A DNA stretch of 29,675 nt from JBLHGN01 sp047616325 (GCA_047616325.1 JBLHGN010000011.1:1-29675); one strand, 5' to 3'; positions 16,511 to 24,607 are shown, counted from the stretch's first letter. The notes: generated by a model not told the origin, from the sequence alone. A program made the numbers and translations.

Positions 16511-17008
16511 TCACATGTCATTCAGCAGCTTTTCCTGTGCTTTAGCGCGATCATCTAAGAGCTTCTTCACATTTTTTGCGTCGTCCATCAGCTTTTTTAC
16601 ATTTGCAGGGTTGTACACATTACCTGTCGGTAGGTCTGGCGCTACTTTCTTTTTAACTTCTTCTTTGGCCGGGATTTTTACCGCCTGTATAATGTTTTCG
16701 TTGGGGTCCAATATTAATACTTTAAGTGATTGCTCTGTGTTCACTTCCCCCAACTGTGGCGGTTGTTCATTGGAATACTGAGTGACGCCATTTTCATCGA
16801 CCCACTTATATACTGTTTCGGTGTCGGAACCCGAAGACAGTGCCCCAAGCGCTGGTGCAGATGGCATCAATTCATCTACTGAGAAGCTGGGCATCGAAAT
16901 ACTGCGGATATCGAAAGGTAATTTACCTGTCATGATGTACAGCATATAGTTAGAAATGCCGATAAAAATCACAACCATTACTACCATTTTAAAAATTAAT
17001 TTTCCCAT
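16511..17008 (-). CDS. DUF4124-domain membrane-anchored protein
   Basis: This minus-strand gene encodes about 165 residues. An N-terminal membrane segment (about residues 3-25) is followed by a variable Ser/Pro-rich stretch and then the DUF4124 signature VYKWVDENGVTQYSNEQPPQ (about 65-84). The C-terminus is a charged helix with an imperfect repeat, NVKKLMDDA and NVKKLLDDR. DUF4124 is a small envelope domain of unknown function common in Gammaproteobacteria. I chose ATG 17008 (MGKLIFK). A TTG at 17023 would add five residues. It is the only intact minus-strand gene, convergent with the glycan cluster and divergent from cinA. Confidence 0.8.
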   Translation of the reverse strand: MGKLIFKMVVMVVIFIGISNYMLYIMTGKLPFDIRSISMPSFSVDELMPSAPALGALSSGSDTETVYKWVDENGVTQYSNEQPPQLGEVNTEQSLKVLILDPNENIIQAVKIPAKEEVKKKVAPDLPTGNVYNPANVKKLMDDAKNVKKLLDDRAKAQEKLLNDM

Positions 17009-17220
17009 GGCTAATCTCTGCAATTCTGTGTGGCGCCGTTGTTGTAGTTGGCGGGTACTGGTAACTGAAGTGTAAGCTAAACAAGGCTACAGGGCGAGTA
17101 ATCGGCCAGCTTTTTAGACGAATTTGGTTTAGAGTAATTGCTATGCAGTGGGGGGAAAACGTGTAGAATTCCCCTCAAATTTGGCAAGATCTATACTCCT
17201 GCACTACGGCTTTTATCCCT

Positions 17221-17700
17221 ATGAATTCTAAAATCAAAACCTTGGCCGCGCGCTTAGGGCATATATTATTACAGCGTAATTTAAAAGTTACCGCTGCGGA
17301 ATCTTGCACAGGAGGTGGAATTGGCTATGCAATTACCTCGGTACCGGGAAGTTCAGCCTGGTTTGAAGCGGGTTATATTAGTTATAGCAATGCCATGAAA
17401 ACGCAATTACTTAAGGTTAAGCCTGAGGTGTTGCAAGAGTTTGGCGCGGTCAGTGAACAGGTGGCCATCGAAATGTTGAATGGTGCCCTGGCGGTATCGG
17501 GTGCTGATATAGGAATCGCTGTTACCGGTATCGCTGGTCCTACAGGTGCTAGCGACTCTAAGCCTGTTGGCTTGGTATGGTTTGCCTACGGCCGTAGTGA
17601 GCAGGCACTAACCGCTACATTCAAGTTCGCCGGCGATAGGGGAATGGTGCGCGATCAGGCAGTTGAGAAAGCTTTAAGTTTGATGTTGGAGCTTTTTTAG
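17221..17700 (+). CDS. pncC: CinA C-terminal-domain protein, nicotinamide-nucleotide amidohydrolase (PncC type)
   Basis: This stand-alone protein of 159 residues matches the C-terminal domain of CinA. Motifs include AESCTGGGIGYAITSVPGSS near the N-terminus and VTGIAGPTGASDSKPVGLVW in the centre. The family deamidates NMN to nicotinate mononucleotide in pyridine-nucleotide recycling. The molybdopterin-binding N-terminal domain of long CinA proteins is absent, as in E. coli YgaD/PncC. The position immediately before recA is conserved in Gammaproteobacteria and supports the call. I see no clear Shine-Dalgarno before ATG 17221. Confidence 0.93.
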   Translation: MNSKIKTLAARLGHILLQRNLKVTAAESCTGGGIGYAITSVPGSSAWFEAGYISYSNAMKTQLLKVKPEVLQEFGAVSEQVAIEMLNGALAVSGADIGIAVTGIAGPTGASDSKPVGLVWFAYGRSEQALTATFKFAGDRGMVRDQAVEKALSLMLELF

Positions 17701-17735
17701 TGCTTGGGTGTCGGCCCCGTAGGTTTTTTTGTGGC

Positions 17736-17747
17736 GGGTAATTACCC
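17736..17747. repeat. Perfect 12-base palindrome GGGTAATTACCC between cinA and recA
   Basis: The palindrome can be extended by a GC pair on each side with one unpaired T. It follows a run of seven T after cinA and precedes the LexA box by about 40 bases. It may be a regulator site or part of a hairpin; nothing else identifies it. Confidence 0.3.
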
Positions 17748-17788
17748 TGCGTGGCACATCCCGCCTAAACCACTGTATAAAAAGATAT

Positions 17789-17808
17789 TACTGTTTGCGT
17801 GTACAGTA
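17789..17808. promoter_or_regulatory. LexA (SOS) box of recA
   Basis: TACTGTTTGCGTGTACAGTA has perfect arms TACTGT and ACAGTA around eight bases, matching the CTGT-N8-ACAG SOS box. It lies 166 bases before recA. A likely -10 (TACTAT, 17807-17812) overlaps its right end, as in the E. coli recA promoter, so bound LexA would block RNA polymerase. The -35 match is weak. Confidence 0.92.
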
Positions 17809-17973
17809 CTATTGGCGTATGCTTAAGCCTTGCAAGAATCGCACTACAAATTAAAGAAAGCGTCAATCTGGCAGTCAAAGAATCAAAAGAATCAAAAGCA
17901 AAGGTCGAGCCTTGGTCCCGCTCGTAAAATAGTTTTTTCTCATAAACAGTATTAATGGTCAAAGGGGTTATTT

Positions 17974-19017
17974 ATGGATGCTAATAAAGAAAAGGCGTTG
18001 CAAGCCGCACTTACGCAAATCGACAGACAGTTCGGCAAGGGAACGGTTATGCGTTTGGGCGACCGCGAGCTTCAAGCCATTCCGAGCATTTCTACAGGTT
18101 CGCTAGGCTTGGATATAGCCTTGGGCATTGGCGGCTTGCCAAGAGGCAGAATTGTAGAGATATACGGCCCGGAGTCTTCCGGTAAAACAACGCTTACCCT
18201 GCAAGTAATCGCCGAGGCTCAGAAAAAGGGCGGCACCTGTGCTTTTATCGATGCCGAGCATGCACTTGACCCTATCTATGCCGAAAAGCTCGGCGTAAAT
18301 GTTGGTGAATTAATAATCTCTCAGCCGGATACAGGTGAACAGGCACTTGAAGTGGCCGATATGTTGGTGCGCTCCGGCGCAATTGACGTGATAGTGGTCG
18401 ACTCGGTGGCCGCGCTTACCCCGAAAGCCGAAATTGAAGGCGAGATGGGCGATCACCACGTCGGGCTGCAGGCTCGCTTAATGTCTCAGGCACTTAGGAA
18501 AATTACCGGCAATATTAAAAATGCCAACTGTATGGCGATATTTATTAACCAAATTCGTATGAAAATTGGCGTTATGTTTGGCAACCCAGAGACCACCACC
18601 GGAGGTAATGCGCTCAAATTCTACGCTTCAGTACGACTCGATATCCGTCGCATCGGCGCAGTTAAAGACGGAGACGAAGTTACCGGGTCGGAAACGCGGG
18701 TAAAAGTAGTAAAAAACAAGGTGGCACCGCCATTCAAGCAGGCAGAGTTTCAAATACTGTACGGACAAGGCATAAATCGCATGGGCGAAATTGTCGATTA
18801 CGGGGTTAAGTTGGGCCTTATCGACAAGGCTGGCGCATGGTACAGCTACAAGGGTGACAAAATAGGCCAGGGAAAAGCCAATGCGATGCAATATTTAAGG
18901 GAACATAAAGAAATTTCTGACTTTTTGGAGCAAAAAATCAAACAAGAATTGTTGACGGTGGATGGTGGCCCGGCTAGTGCAGGCGAAGTGGGTGCCGAAG
19001 AGGCAAGTGTAGATTGA
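17974..19017 (+). CDS. recA: RecA recombinase
   Basis: This 347-residue RecA of normal length has Walker A GPESSGKT at residues 65-72 (Lys71). It also has the EIEGEMGDHHVGLQARLMSQ loop, the FINQIRMKIGVMFGNPETTTGG L2 DNA-binding region, and the typical acidic tail (GEVGAEEASVD). It forms filaments on single-stranded DNA for strand exchange and promotes LexA self-cleavage. The ribosome binding site AAAGGGG stands seven bases before the ATG. A perfect LexA box lies upstream. Its stop overlaps the recX start by one base. Confidence 0.99.
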   Translation: MDANKEKALQAALTQIDRQFGKGTVMRLGDRELQAIPSISTGSLGLDIALGIGGLPRGRIVEIYGPESSGKTTLTLQVIAEAQKKGGTCAFIDAEHALDPIYAEKLGVNVGELIISQPDTGEQALEVADMLVRSGAIDVIVVDSVAALTPKAEIEGEMGDHHVGLQARLMSQALRKITGNIKNANCMAIFINQIRMKIGVMFGNPETTTGGNALKFYASVRLDIRRIGAVKDGDEVTGSETRVKVVKNKVAPPFKQAEFQILYGQGINRMGEIVDYGVKLGLIDKAGAWYSYKGDKIGQGKANAMQYLREHKEISDFLEQKIKQELLTVDGGPASAGEVGAEEASVD

Positions 19018-19703
19018 TGGATATGGAGGCCTGTCTTGTAACTAGCCGCGATGATGCCAGTGTAAATGCAAGCGCCATTAAAAATGCGGCGCTTACGTCG
19101 CTGGCTCGTCGAGAATATACCAGAGATGAGTTGCGTGTAAAATTACAACGCAAATTTTTGGACAAAGGGGCAATCGAGCATATACTCGACACTTTGACCA
19201 AGGATAACTTGCAAAGCGATGAACGATTTTGTGAGTCGTATATTCGTTTTAAGAAGAATCAAGGCAAGGGGCCGCGCTATATCAAGCAAGCACTTAAGCA
19301 AAAGGGTGTGAATGATTACCTGATCGCCGCCTATGTATACGAAGAAGATGAGAGTTGGTCTGCCTTAGCCGAGGAGGTGTATACCAGAAAGTTCGGTGTG
19401 CCCGGCAGCAGCGATACGGACGGTATCGATTCAAGTGAAGGTGCAGTAGCGGACTATTTAAATTATAGTGATCTTGATTCCGCTCTTGATTCCTCCCCTG
19501 ACTCTAGTGTCAGGCCGTTGGAGCTAGATGCAATACAGGGAAATAGCCCAACAGGAGAAAAATGCCATAGTGCCGAGACTTTACCAATTATAAGTGCTGC
19601 TGAACTCGCTCAGAAAAATCAAAAAGAAAAGGCCAAAAAAATTCGATTTATGGTATCGCGAGGTTTCCCCATGGTAAATATTTTGCGTTTGATTGATCAT
19701 TAG
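19017..19703 (+). CDS. recX: RecX regulator of RecA, with a long internal insertion
   Basis: This protein of 228 residues is longer than the roughly 150-165 usual for RecX. The N-terminal helices (ALTSLARREYTRDELRVKL), the central RFCESYIRFKKNQGKGPRYI motif and the C-terminal KIRFMVSRGFPMVNILRLI are all present. Between the last two, at about residues 128-200, lies an insertion rich in Ser, Asp and Glu that I do not recognise (around GIDSSEGAVADYLNYSDLDS). RecX binds RecA filaments and limits their activity. ATG 19017 overlaps recA's stop (TGATG), so both are translated from the SOS-controlled message. A strong terminator follows. Confidence 0.93.
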   Translation: MDMEACLVTSRDDASVNASAIKNAALTSLARREYTRDELRVKLQRKFLDKGAIEHILDTLTKDNLQSDERFCESYIRFKKNQGKGPRYIKQALKQKGVNDYLIAAYVYEEDESWSALAEEVYTRKFGVPGSSDTDGIDSSEGAVADYLNYSDLDSALDSSPDSSVRPLELDAIQGNSPTGEKCHSAETLPIISAAELAQKNQKEKAKKIRFMVSRGFPMVNILRLIDH

Positions 19704-19709
19704 TGTCTT

Positions 19710-19752
19710 AAAATGCGCCAGTCGATACAGACGTTAACTGGCGCATTTTTTT
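19710..19752 (+). terminator. Rho-independent terminator of recA-recX
   Basis: AAAATGCGCCAGT (19710-19722) pairs perfectly with ACTGGCGCATTTT (19737-19749), leaving a 14-base loop, and the right arm runs into seven T. It is the clearest terminator in the window. Its left arm is repeated at the modA start codon (see findings). Confidence 0.92.
19713..19726 (+). repeat. 14-base direct repeat, copy 1 (left arm of the recX terminator)
   Basis: ATGCGCCAGTCGAT occurs here and again, identically, at 20007-20020, where its ATG is the modA start codon. Confidence 0.8.
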
Positions 19753-20006
19753 CGCTTGTAGTAGTGTGCACGCTAGCTAGTGCGCATCCATAAGTAGGAC
19801 GCTACTGCGGCGCAATTAAGACGGCCGTTTTCGCACTAGTAGATGCAGTTGTTTACAATCAGCAAACGCCTGTATCTAGTGATGCAAATCTGTCCATTTC
19901 AATTTCCCCTCGCGACGAGCCATTTATGGGCGGGCACTAGCTAGAAAAATACTAAGCTACGAGCAAGGTGGCTTCGATCCGCTTACTCGGTTTTATGTGA
20001 CTCTCT
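19753..20006. other. Intergenic region between the recX terminator and modA
   Basis: This stretch of about 254 bases holds no convincing gene. I looked for a ModE-type operator and a molybdenum-cofactor riboswitch before modA and could not support either. CTAGCTAG-containing short palindromes occur near 19772 and 19939. The modA promoter must lie here but no good -35/-10 pair stands out. Confidence 0.5.
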
Positions 20007-20020
20007 ATGCGCCAGTCGAT
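20007..20020 (+). repeat. 14-base direct repeat, copy 2 (start of modA)
   Basis: This is an exact second copy of the sequence at 19713-19726. It forms the first codons of modA. Confidence 0.8.
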
Positions 20021-20774
20021 TCCCATTTCAAAACACATCAAGTCTTTTTTATTTTACGTAATAACGCTACTGTTATGCCTGCAAACTGCTTTTGCCTATT
20101 CAGAAAGGCTTCGCATCGCCGTGGCCGCCAATTTTTCCCAAACCGCGCAAAAAATAGCAAGGCAGTTTGAGCGGGAAACCGGTGCCAAGCTTGTGATTGT
20201 TGCTGGCTCCACAGGCAAGCTGTTTGCTCAGCTTATTCAAGGCGCGCCTTTTGATGTTTTTCTTGCAGCCGACCAGAAAAGGCCAAGCCAACTAAGCTCG
20301 AAAAACAAGCAAGTGAGCACGTTTACATACGCTTTAGGGCGATTAGTGTATTGGGCCCCTAACAGCATTGTTAGCGCATTGGATTCCCTGTGTGACAATA
20401 AGGTGCACCGAATAGCCTTGGCGAATCCAAAAGTTGCCCCCTATGGCCGTGCGGCCGAGGAAGTGTTAAACCGCTTGCAGCAAAATAAAAAATGTAAATT
20501 GAAGCGTGTGTACGGAGAGTCAGTGAGTCAAGCCTATCAATATGTGGCTAGCGGAAATGTAGACGGTGGTTTTATATCTCTGGCGCAGGCAATCCAAATG
20601 AATAACAAAAACATAATCAGCGTTCCCGAAGGCTGGTATGCCAGCATCGTACAAGATGGAGCCTTAATTAATGCAAAAAGTGAGCTTGCGCATGAATTTG
20701 TTAATTATATGTATTCTGCGCCAATAAAAAAACTCATTCAAAATGACGGATATGAGCTGGTTTTTGTAAATTAA
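20007..20774 (+). CDS. modA: ModA, periplasmic molybdate-binding protein
   Basis: This 255-residue protein has a signal peptide (hydrophobic core FLFYVITLLLCLQTAFA, cleaved near residue 30). A molybdate-binding ModA body follows: RIAVAANFSQTAQKIARQFE, GSTGKLFAQLIQGAPFDVFL and IALANPKVAPYGRAAEEVL are the family motifs that hold the oxyanion. It captures molybdate (or tungstate) in the periplasm and delivers it to ModBC. The modB and modC genes follow but are separated by about 500 bases that hold a broken TctB-like fragment, which is unusual for this operon. No clear Shine-Dalgarno precedes the ATG, and the first bases repeat part of the recX terminator. Confidence 0.95.
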   Translation: MRQSIPISKHIKSFLFYVITLLLCLQTAFAYSERLRIAVAANFSQTAQKIARQFERETGAKLVIVAGSTGKLFAQLIQGAPFDVFLAADQKRPSQLSSKNKQVSTFTYALGRLVYWAPNSIVSALDSLCDNKVHRIALANPKVAPYGRAAEEVLNRLQQNKKCKLKRVYGESVSQAYQYVASGNVDGGFISLAQAIQMNNKNIISVPEGWYASIVQDGALINAKSELAHEFVNYMYSAPIKKLIQNDGYELVFVN

Positions 20775-20805
20775 ACGAAAAAATTCAATATTTACGGCGA
20801 TCGCT

Positions 20806-20829
20806 TAGTGAGTACAAACTAGTTCACTA
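20806..20829. repeat. Inverted repeat TAGTGA-N12-TCACTA after modA
   Basis: Six-base arms flank a 12-base spacer that itself contains ACTAGT. It has no following T run, so it is a poor terminator. A protein site is possible. The rest of the modA-modB gap holds the TctB-like fragment and about 125 bases before modB in which I see nothing. Confidence 0.25.
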
Positions 20830-20867
20830 TTTGGTGTTAGCGTAGTTTGGTTAAAAAGTGGATGTAA

Positions 20868-21151
20868 ATACGAATAAGACTTTCACTTATTCTAAGCGTT
20901 GTGATGGTGCTACATGTAGTAAATTTACCTTCATACGTACAGAATGGCTCCCACTTTGGCCCTGGTTTTTTTCCTCTCATTGCGTCTTTCTACGTTGTAC
21001 TGATATTTTTAGTCATATCAACGATTGATGATTTAATAGTCTGTAGAAAGCTTGTAGTAAGTAAAAATTTGTCTGCCACATGATTTCATTTGTAGTTTAC
21101 GGGTCAATATTTATGGCTTACGGTTTTTATATGGCGAGTCTTTTCCGGTAA
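20868..21151 (+). pseudogene. TctB/DUF1468-like membrane protein fragment, frameshifted
   Basis: The frame open from 20868 gives a hydrophobic helix (LSLILSVVMVLHVVNLPSY). It continues with HFGPGFFPLIASFYVVLIFLV, matching the GPGFFP motif and second helix of TctB, the small membrane subunit of tripartite tricarboxylate transporters. The frame ends at 21083, but ATG 21080 opens another that reads FVVYGSIFMAYGFYMASLFR and stops at 21151. This resembles the later helices of the same family. A deletion with a frameshift would explain the ATGA junction. Together the pieces cover only about 90 residues against about 150 in TctB. No TctA or TctC gene lies beside it. I think it is a relic, but a short real protein is not excluded. 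Confidence 0.45.
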
Positions 21152-21277
21152 TCGTGCTAAGAAACGCAGCCAAGCCAAGCTTTGGCAATTATCGTCTTTT
21201 TGAGATAAAACCACTATGAAGGCGCTAATTATCCATGTCGGATGTAATCGACTATACATTAAAAAGGCGTTTGTAAT

Positions 21278-21955
21278 ATGGAATGGGTGGCTATTAGTCT
21301 TACGCTAAAACTCGCATTAGTTACCACGTGCATATTGCTCGTTATAGGTACGCCGCTAGCCTGGTGGTTGGCAAAAAACCAAAGCTGGTATTCGTCGGTG
21401 ATCGCCGCATTCGTCGCCATGCCACTGGTGTTGCCGCCCACTGTTATTGGCTTCTACCTGCTATTACTGTTTGGGCCTAAAGGCGCTATTGGTTGGCTAA
21501 CTTCCACTCTAAACGTGGGTTCCCTTGCTTTTACATTTTCAGGCTTAGTTTTGGGCTCGGTGATTTACTCCTTACCGTTCGTCGTACAGCCTCTGCGTTC
21601 AACGTTCGCCAATCTAGATAAGCAATTTATCTCTGTGTCGTCTACCTTGGGGCTTTCGCCAGTAAAGACATTTCTATATGTGGTGCTGCCCTTAAGTAAA
21701 ACAGGTTTTATCACCGCAATTTTACTGGGCTTTGCGCACACCCTTGGTGAATTTGGTGTGGTTCTGATGATAGGCGGCGCCATTCCTGGCGAAACCAAGG
21801 TCTTATCCATCGCTATCTACGAACACGTCGAAGCCCTAGAGTGGGGCGCGGCCCATGCATTAGCCATAAGTCTGGTGGTCTTCTCTTTTACCGTAGTATT
21901 TGGCTTGTTTGTGCTGGAAAAACGCACCACCGTGCGAGATCTCAATAATGATTGA
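21278..21955 (+). CDS. modB: ModB, molybdate ABC transporter permease
   Basis: This 225-residue inner-membrane permease has about five or six hydrophobic segments. It contains the ModB-type signatures AFVAMPLVLPPTVIGFYLLL and HTLGEFGVVLMIGGAIPGET; the latter is the EAA loop that docks onto the ATPase. It forms the molybdate channel with ModA and ModC. Its end overlaps modC by eight bases, indicating coupled translation. The start at ATG 21278 begins directly with a helix and fits family length. Confidence 0.95.
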   Translation: MEWVAISLTLKLALVTTCILLVIGTPLAWWLAKNQSWYSSVIAAFVAMPLVLPPTVIGFYLLLLFGPKGAIGWLTSTLNVGSLAFTFSGLVLGSVIYSLPFVVQPLRSTFANLDKQFISVSSTLGLSPVKTFLYVVLPLSKTGFITAILLGFAHTLGEFGVVLMIGGAIPGETKVLSIAIYEHVEALEWGAAHALAISLVVFSFTVVFGLFVLEKRTTVRDLNND

Positions 21956-23030
21956 TGTGCAATTGTTTGGCGCAACCGGACAACACTTTTCCATGGCGCT
22001 TGAGTTGAGTTTACCCGCATCCGGAATAACCGTTATCACCGGGAGGTCTGGCTCGGGCAAGACAACCCTGCTGAAATTTATCGCTGGTTTGAAAGACTTT
22101 TCCCACCCGCAAAATTGCTGCGTGGTTGATGGTGAAGTGTGGCATTCGAGCGAGTCAGTAGTGCCGCCACATCTTCGTCAGCTCGCCTATGTTTTTCAGC
22201 ACAGCGCTTTATTTCCCCACCTCAGTGTTAGCCAGAATATCGAATTCTACAAAAAGGGCAATCGTAAGGGACAAAGCCGAATCAAACTCGGCGAGTTAGT
22301 GGAAATGTTGGCCTTGGAGCCCCTGCTGAGCCGTTCAACCCATCACTTGTCTGGCGGAGAACAAAAGCGAGTTGCCATTGCGCGAGCGCTTATGTCCAAT
22401 CCAAAAGTGTTGTTGTTAGACGAACCATTAAGCGGGCTAGACCAACAATCTAAACATTCGGTGTTAAGCTATTTAGAACGAGTAAAAAAACACACCTCTA
22501 TTCCCATGCTATATGTGACACACGACTGCGATGAAATAGCGCGCATGGGCGATCATATGATAGTGCTCGATCAAGGCGAGTGTTCGGCTCAAGGCTCAGT
22601 GCTGGAGCTAGTGCCTAGGCTCGATTTGTTTATGTCGCACACGGAGACAGCGAGCAGTGTGCTGGAGGGAGACGTCGTGCCCTCACCCTTGCATGAAGCT
22701 GACTTCGGATTGGTGGCGGTAGCCGTGGGTGACGATACATTTACCCTCCCGCAAGGAATGCCTAACGGCGGAGCGCGTCAACGGCTGAGAATATACGCGC
22801 GCGATGTGAGTATTGCCTTAACTCACCACGAGGACACCAGTGTTACCAATATTCTTGGTGCAAAAATTGCGCAGTGTGAGACTTTAGACAACAACCAAAT
22901 GTTAGTGAGGCTTGAACTAAAAGGCGGCGGGGTGTTGCTTTCGAGAATAACTGCGCGCTCGTGGAATCTCTTGGGTTTAAGTGTGGGTATGCGCGTATAT
23001 GCTCAAGTTAAGAGCATTGCCTTGCTTTAA
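21948..23030 (+). CDS. modC: ModC, molybdate ABC transporter ATPase
   Basis: This 360-residue ATPase has Walker A GRSGSGKT at residues 32-39, a Q-loop in LAYVFQHSALFPHLSV, the signature LSGGEQ from residue 134, and Walker B with D-loop VLLLDEPLSGLD. The switch His is in LYVTHDCDE. A MOP/TOBE-like C-terminal domain follows (about 285-360), which binds molybdate and tunes activity in ModC proteins. ATG 21948 inside the end of modB was chosen because the homologous sequence (MIDVQLFG) starts there. The open frame extends to 21900 but without similarity. Confidence 0.95.
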   Translation: MIDVQLFGATGQHFSMALELSLPASGITVITGRSGSGKTTLLKFIAGLKDFSHPQNCCVVDGEVWHSSESVVPPHLRQLAYVFQHSALFPHLSVSQNIEFYKKGNRKGQSRIKLGELVEMLALEPLLSRSTHHLSGGEQKRVAIARALMSNPKVLLLDEPLSGLDQQSKHSVLSYLERVKKHTSIPMLYVTHDCDEIARMGDHMIVLDQGECSAQGSVLELVPRLDLFMSHTETASSVLEGDVVPSPLHEADFGLVAVAVGDDTFTLPQGMPNGGARQRLRIYARDVSIALTHHEDTSVTNILGAKIAQCETLDNNQMLVRLELKGGGVLLSRITARSWNLLGLSVGMRVYAQVKSIALL

Positions 23031-23167
23031 GCTACACTCGATGCACCTCGATAAGGTCAGTTTTAACCGGTCCGTTATATTTAACAGAGTCGATATACTA
23101 AAAACAGCCACCAGGTTTGTAGGAATAAGGAGCTCTACGGCCGTATAAACAAACAAATAGAGAATTC

Positions 23168-23173
23168 TATAAT
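23168..23173 (+). promoter_or_regulatory. Candidate -10 element (TATAAT) for the M23 peptidase gene
   Basis: A consensus TATAAT stands 29 bases before the preferred start at 23202. No good -35 is visible. The surrounding 12 bases recur before lysC. Confidence 0.35.
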
Positions 23174-23201
23174 CAGAAGAACATATAAATTGAGACAGGT
23201 A

Positions 23202-24089
23202 ATGACATGTATAAAAAATAAGCTTGGCTTAGCCGTATTACTGGCAGCAAGTGTTTTGTGTGCCTCCAGTGCAGGCGTGTTTGCGCAAGCCGAACAGAAA
23301 CACGCGGTACCAGCGGCAGCTACCCCCATTCAACTTGATATTGTCGGCGAGTGGACACAAGGAGGTTTGCTGACCGGCACCACCGCGTCGGGGAATACCG
23401 TAACCATTCTGGGTAAGCACCCAAGCGTAGCGAGTGATGGCCGTTTTGTATTTGGTTTGGGGCGCGATGCTCCACCCACCGTGAAGGTACACATTACCTC
23501 TAGCGATGGAAGCGAAACGGCGCTTCAATATACAGTTAAGCAGCGCAGCTACGACATTCAGCGCATAGAGGGTGTCGAGCAAAAATATGTTACCCCAGCG
23601 CCAGAGGTGACGGCTCGTATTCAGGCTGAGGCGGCATTGGTTTGGAGGGCGAGGCAGCAAATTAGCGACGCAAATTATTTTAGGGAAGGGTTTTTGTGGC
23701 CACTAATTGGCGAAGTTACCGGTGTATATGGCAGCCAGCGGGTGTTTAATGGCGTGCCCAAACGCCCTCACTTTGGCTTGGATATAGCCGGCCCAGTGGG
23801 CGCACAAGTAACCGCCCCCGCCGCCGGTATCGTCACTCTCGTGCACACAGACATGTACTACTCCGGTGGCACCCTGCTAATCGACCACGGCCAGGGAGTT
23901 TCTTCCACCTTTATTCATTTGAGCAAGGTGTTGGTGCGCGAAAGCGAGAAAGTGGCTCGCGGGCAGCTCATCGCCGAAGTCGGTGCCACTGGTAGGGCGA
24001 CCGGCCCACACTTGGACTGGCGAATAAATTGGTTCGACCAACGCCTAGACCCCTTTTTGCTTCTGCCGAACACGCCATATGCTCAGTGA
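23202..24089 (+). CDS. M23-family (LytM-like) envelope peptidase
   Basis: This secreted protein has 295 residues. A signal peptide (GLAVLLAASVLCASSAGVFA, cleaved near residue 30) is followed by a beta-rich N-terminal region of about 130 residues, then an M23 domain. Zinc-site residues His190 and Asp194 sit in HFGLD. The region HLSKVLV and the final GPHLDW (His270, Asp272) follow. Most M23 enzymes have HLH at this last place, with the second His binding zinc; here it is Asp. I recall HLD as common in this gammaproteobacterial subgroup, so activity is possible but not certain. Such proteins cut or bind peptidoglycan cross-links. A TTG at 23190 could add four residues; ATG 23202 fits the signal peptide better. 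Confidence 0.88.
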   Translation: MTCIKNKLGLAVLLAASVLCASSAGVFAQAEQKHAVPAAATPIQLDIVGEWTQGGLLTGTTASGNTVTILGKHPSVASDGRFVFGLGRDAPPTVKVHITSSDGSETALQYTVKQRSYDIQRIEGVEQKYVTPAPEVTARIQAEAALVWRARQQISDANYFREGFLWPLIGEVTGVYGSQRVFNGVPKRPHFGLDIAGPVGAQVTAPAAGIVTLVHTDMYYSGGTLLIDHGQGVSSTFIHLSKVLVRESEKVARGQLIAEVGATGRATGPHLDWRINWFDQRLDPFLLLPNTPYAQ

Positions 24090-24234
24090 TATCTTTTGTG
24101 TTTGCCTAATGTTTGCTTGCCTAGCTTTGAGCCTGCTTGGTTTTGTATTTGCTTAGGCGTCGCAGTAGATTCAGCTGATTAATTTGGGTTAAATAAAATC
24201 ATTAAGTAAATGTAATTCTTAAGCTTAGTAAGCG

Positions 24235-24249
24235 CCCGTCGCGGGTTTT
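24235..24249 (+). terminator. Weak hairpin with T run after the M23 gene
   Basis: CCCG and CGGG flank a TCG loop and are followed by TTTTA. The stem is only four pairs, so this is a marginal terminator for the M23 gene. Confidence 0.25.
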
Positions 24250-24365
24250 ATGCATCATAACCACCGCAAGTCATGTCGGGGTTAGAGACAGGGCTGGTGT
24301 GAGCAGTGTAAAATCTCGCTCCTTGAGTCCGCAGTTTTGCAACTCAACAACCAGAGCACATAAAA

Positions 24366-24566
24366 ATGATCGATAAAAAACTACTTAGCATGCTGGTGTG
24401 TCCCGTAACTAAGGCTCCGCTAACGTACGAAGTAGACAAGCAAGAGTTGGTGTGTATTGCCAGTGGTCTCGCTTACCCAATACGCGATGGCATCCCCGTT
24501 ATGCTCGAAACCGAGGCGCGAGAACTGAGCTTGGAAGAGAAAGAGCACTATCGTTCGCTTGCCTAA
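24366..24566 (+). CDS. YcaR/UPF0434 (Trm112-like) small protein
   Basis: This 66-residue protein matches the YcaR family: LLSMLVCPVTKAPLTY at the start and AYPIRDGIPVMLETEAREL at the end. Trm112-like proteins have a zinc-binding fold. Here the first CxxC has become CPVT, and only one more Cys (LVCIAS) remains, so zinc is probably not bound. Its cellular role is poorly known. In many bacteria it is encoded near lpxK/kdsB, which are not seen here. It is followed after 41 bases by the HIT gene. Confidence 0.88.
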   Translation: MIDKKLLSMLVCPVTKAPLTYEVDKQELVCIASGLAYPIRDGIPVMLETEARELSLEEKEHYRSLA

Positions 24567-24607
24567 ACCCAAACAACCGTCCATTCATTAGTCTCGAAGG
24601 AAAGGTC

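Noticed and set aside
19753..20006. Molybdenum-cofactor riboswitch or ModE operator before modA
   Set aside because: I could not find the paired elements of the riboswitch or a convincing ModE palindrome.
21216..21305. Small frame starting MKALIIHVGCN before modB
   Set aside because: It is under 30 codons, overlaps the modB start and shows no family features.
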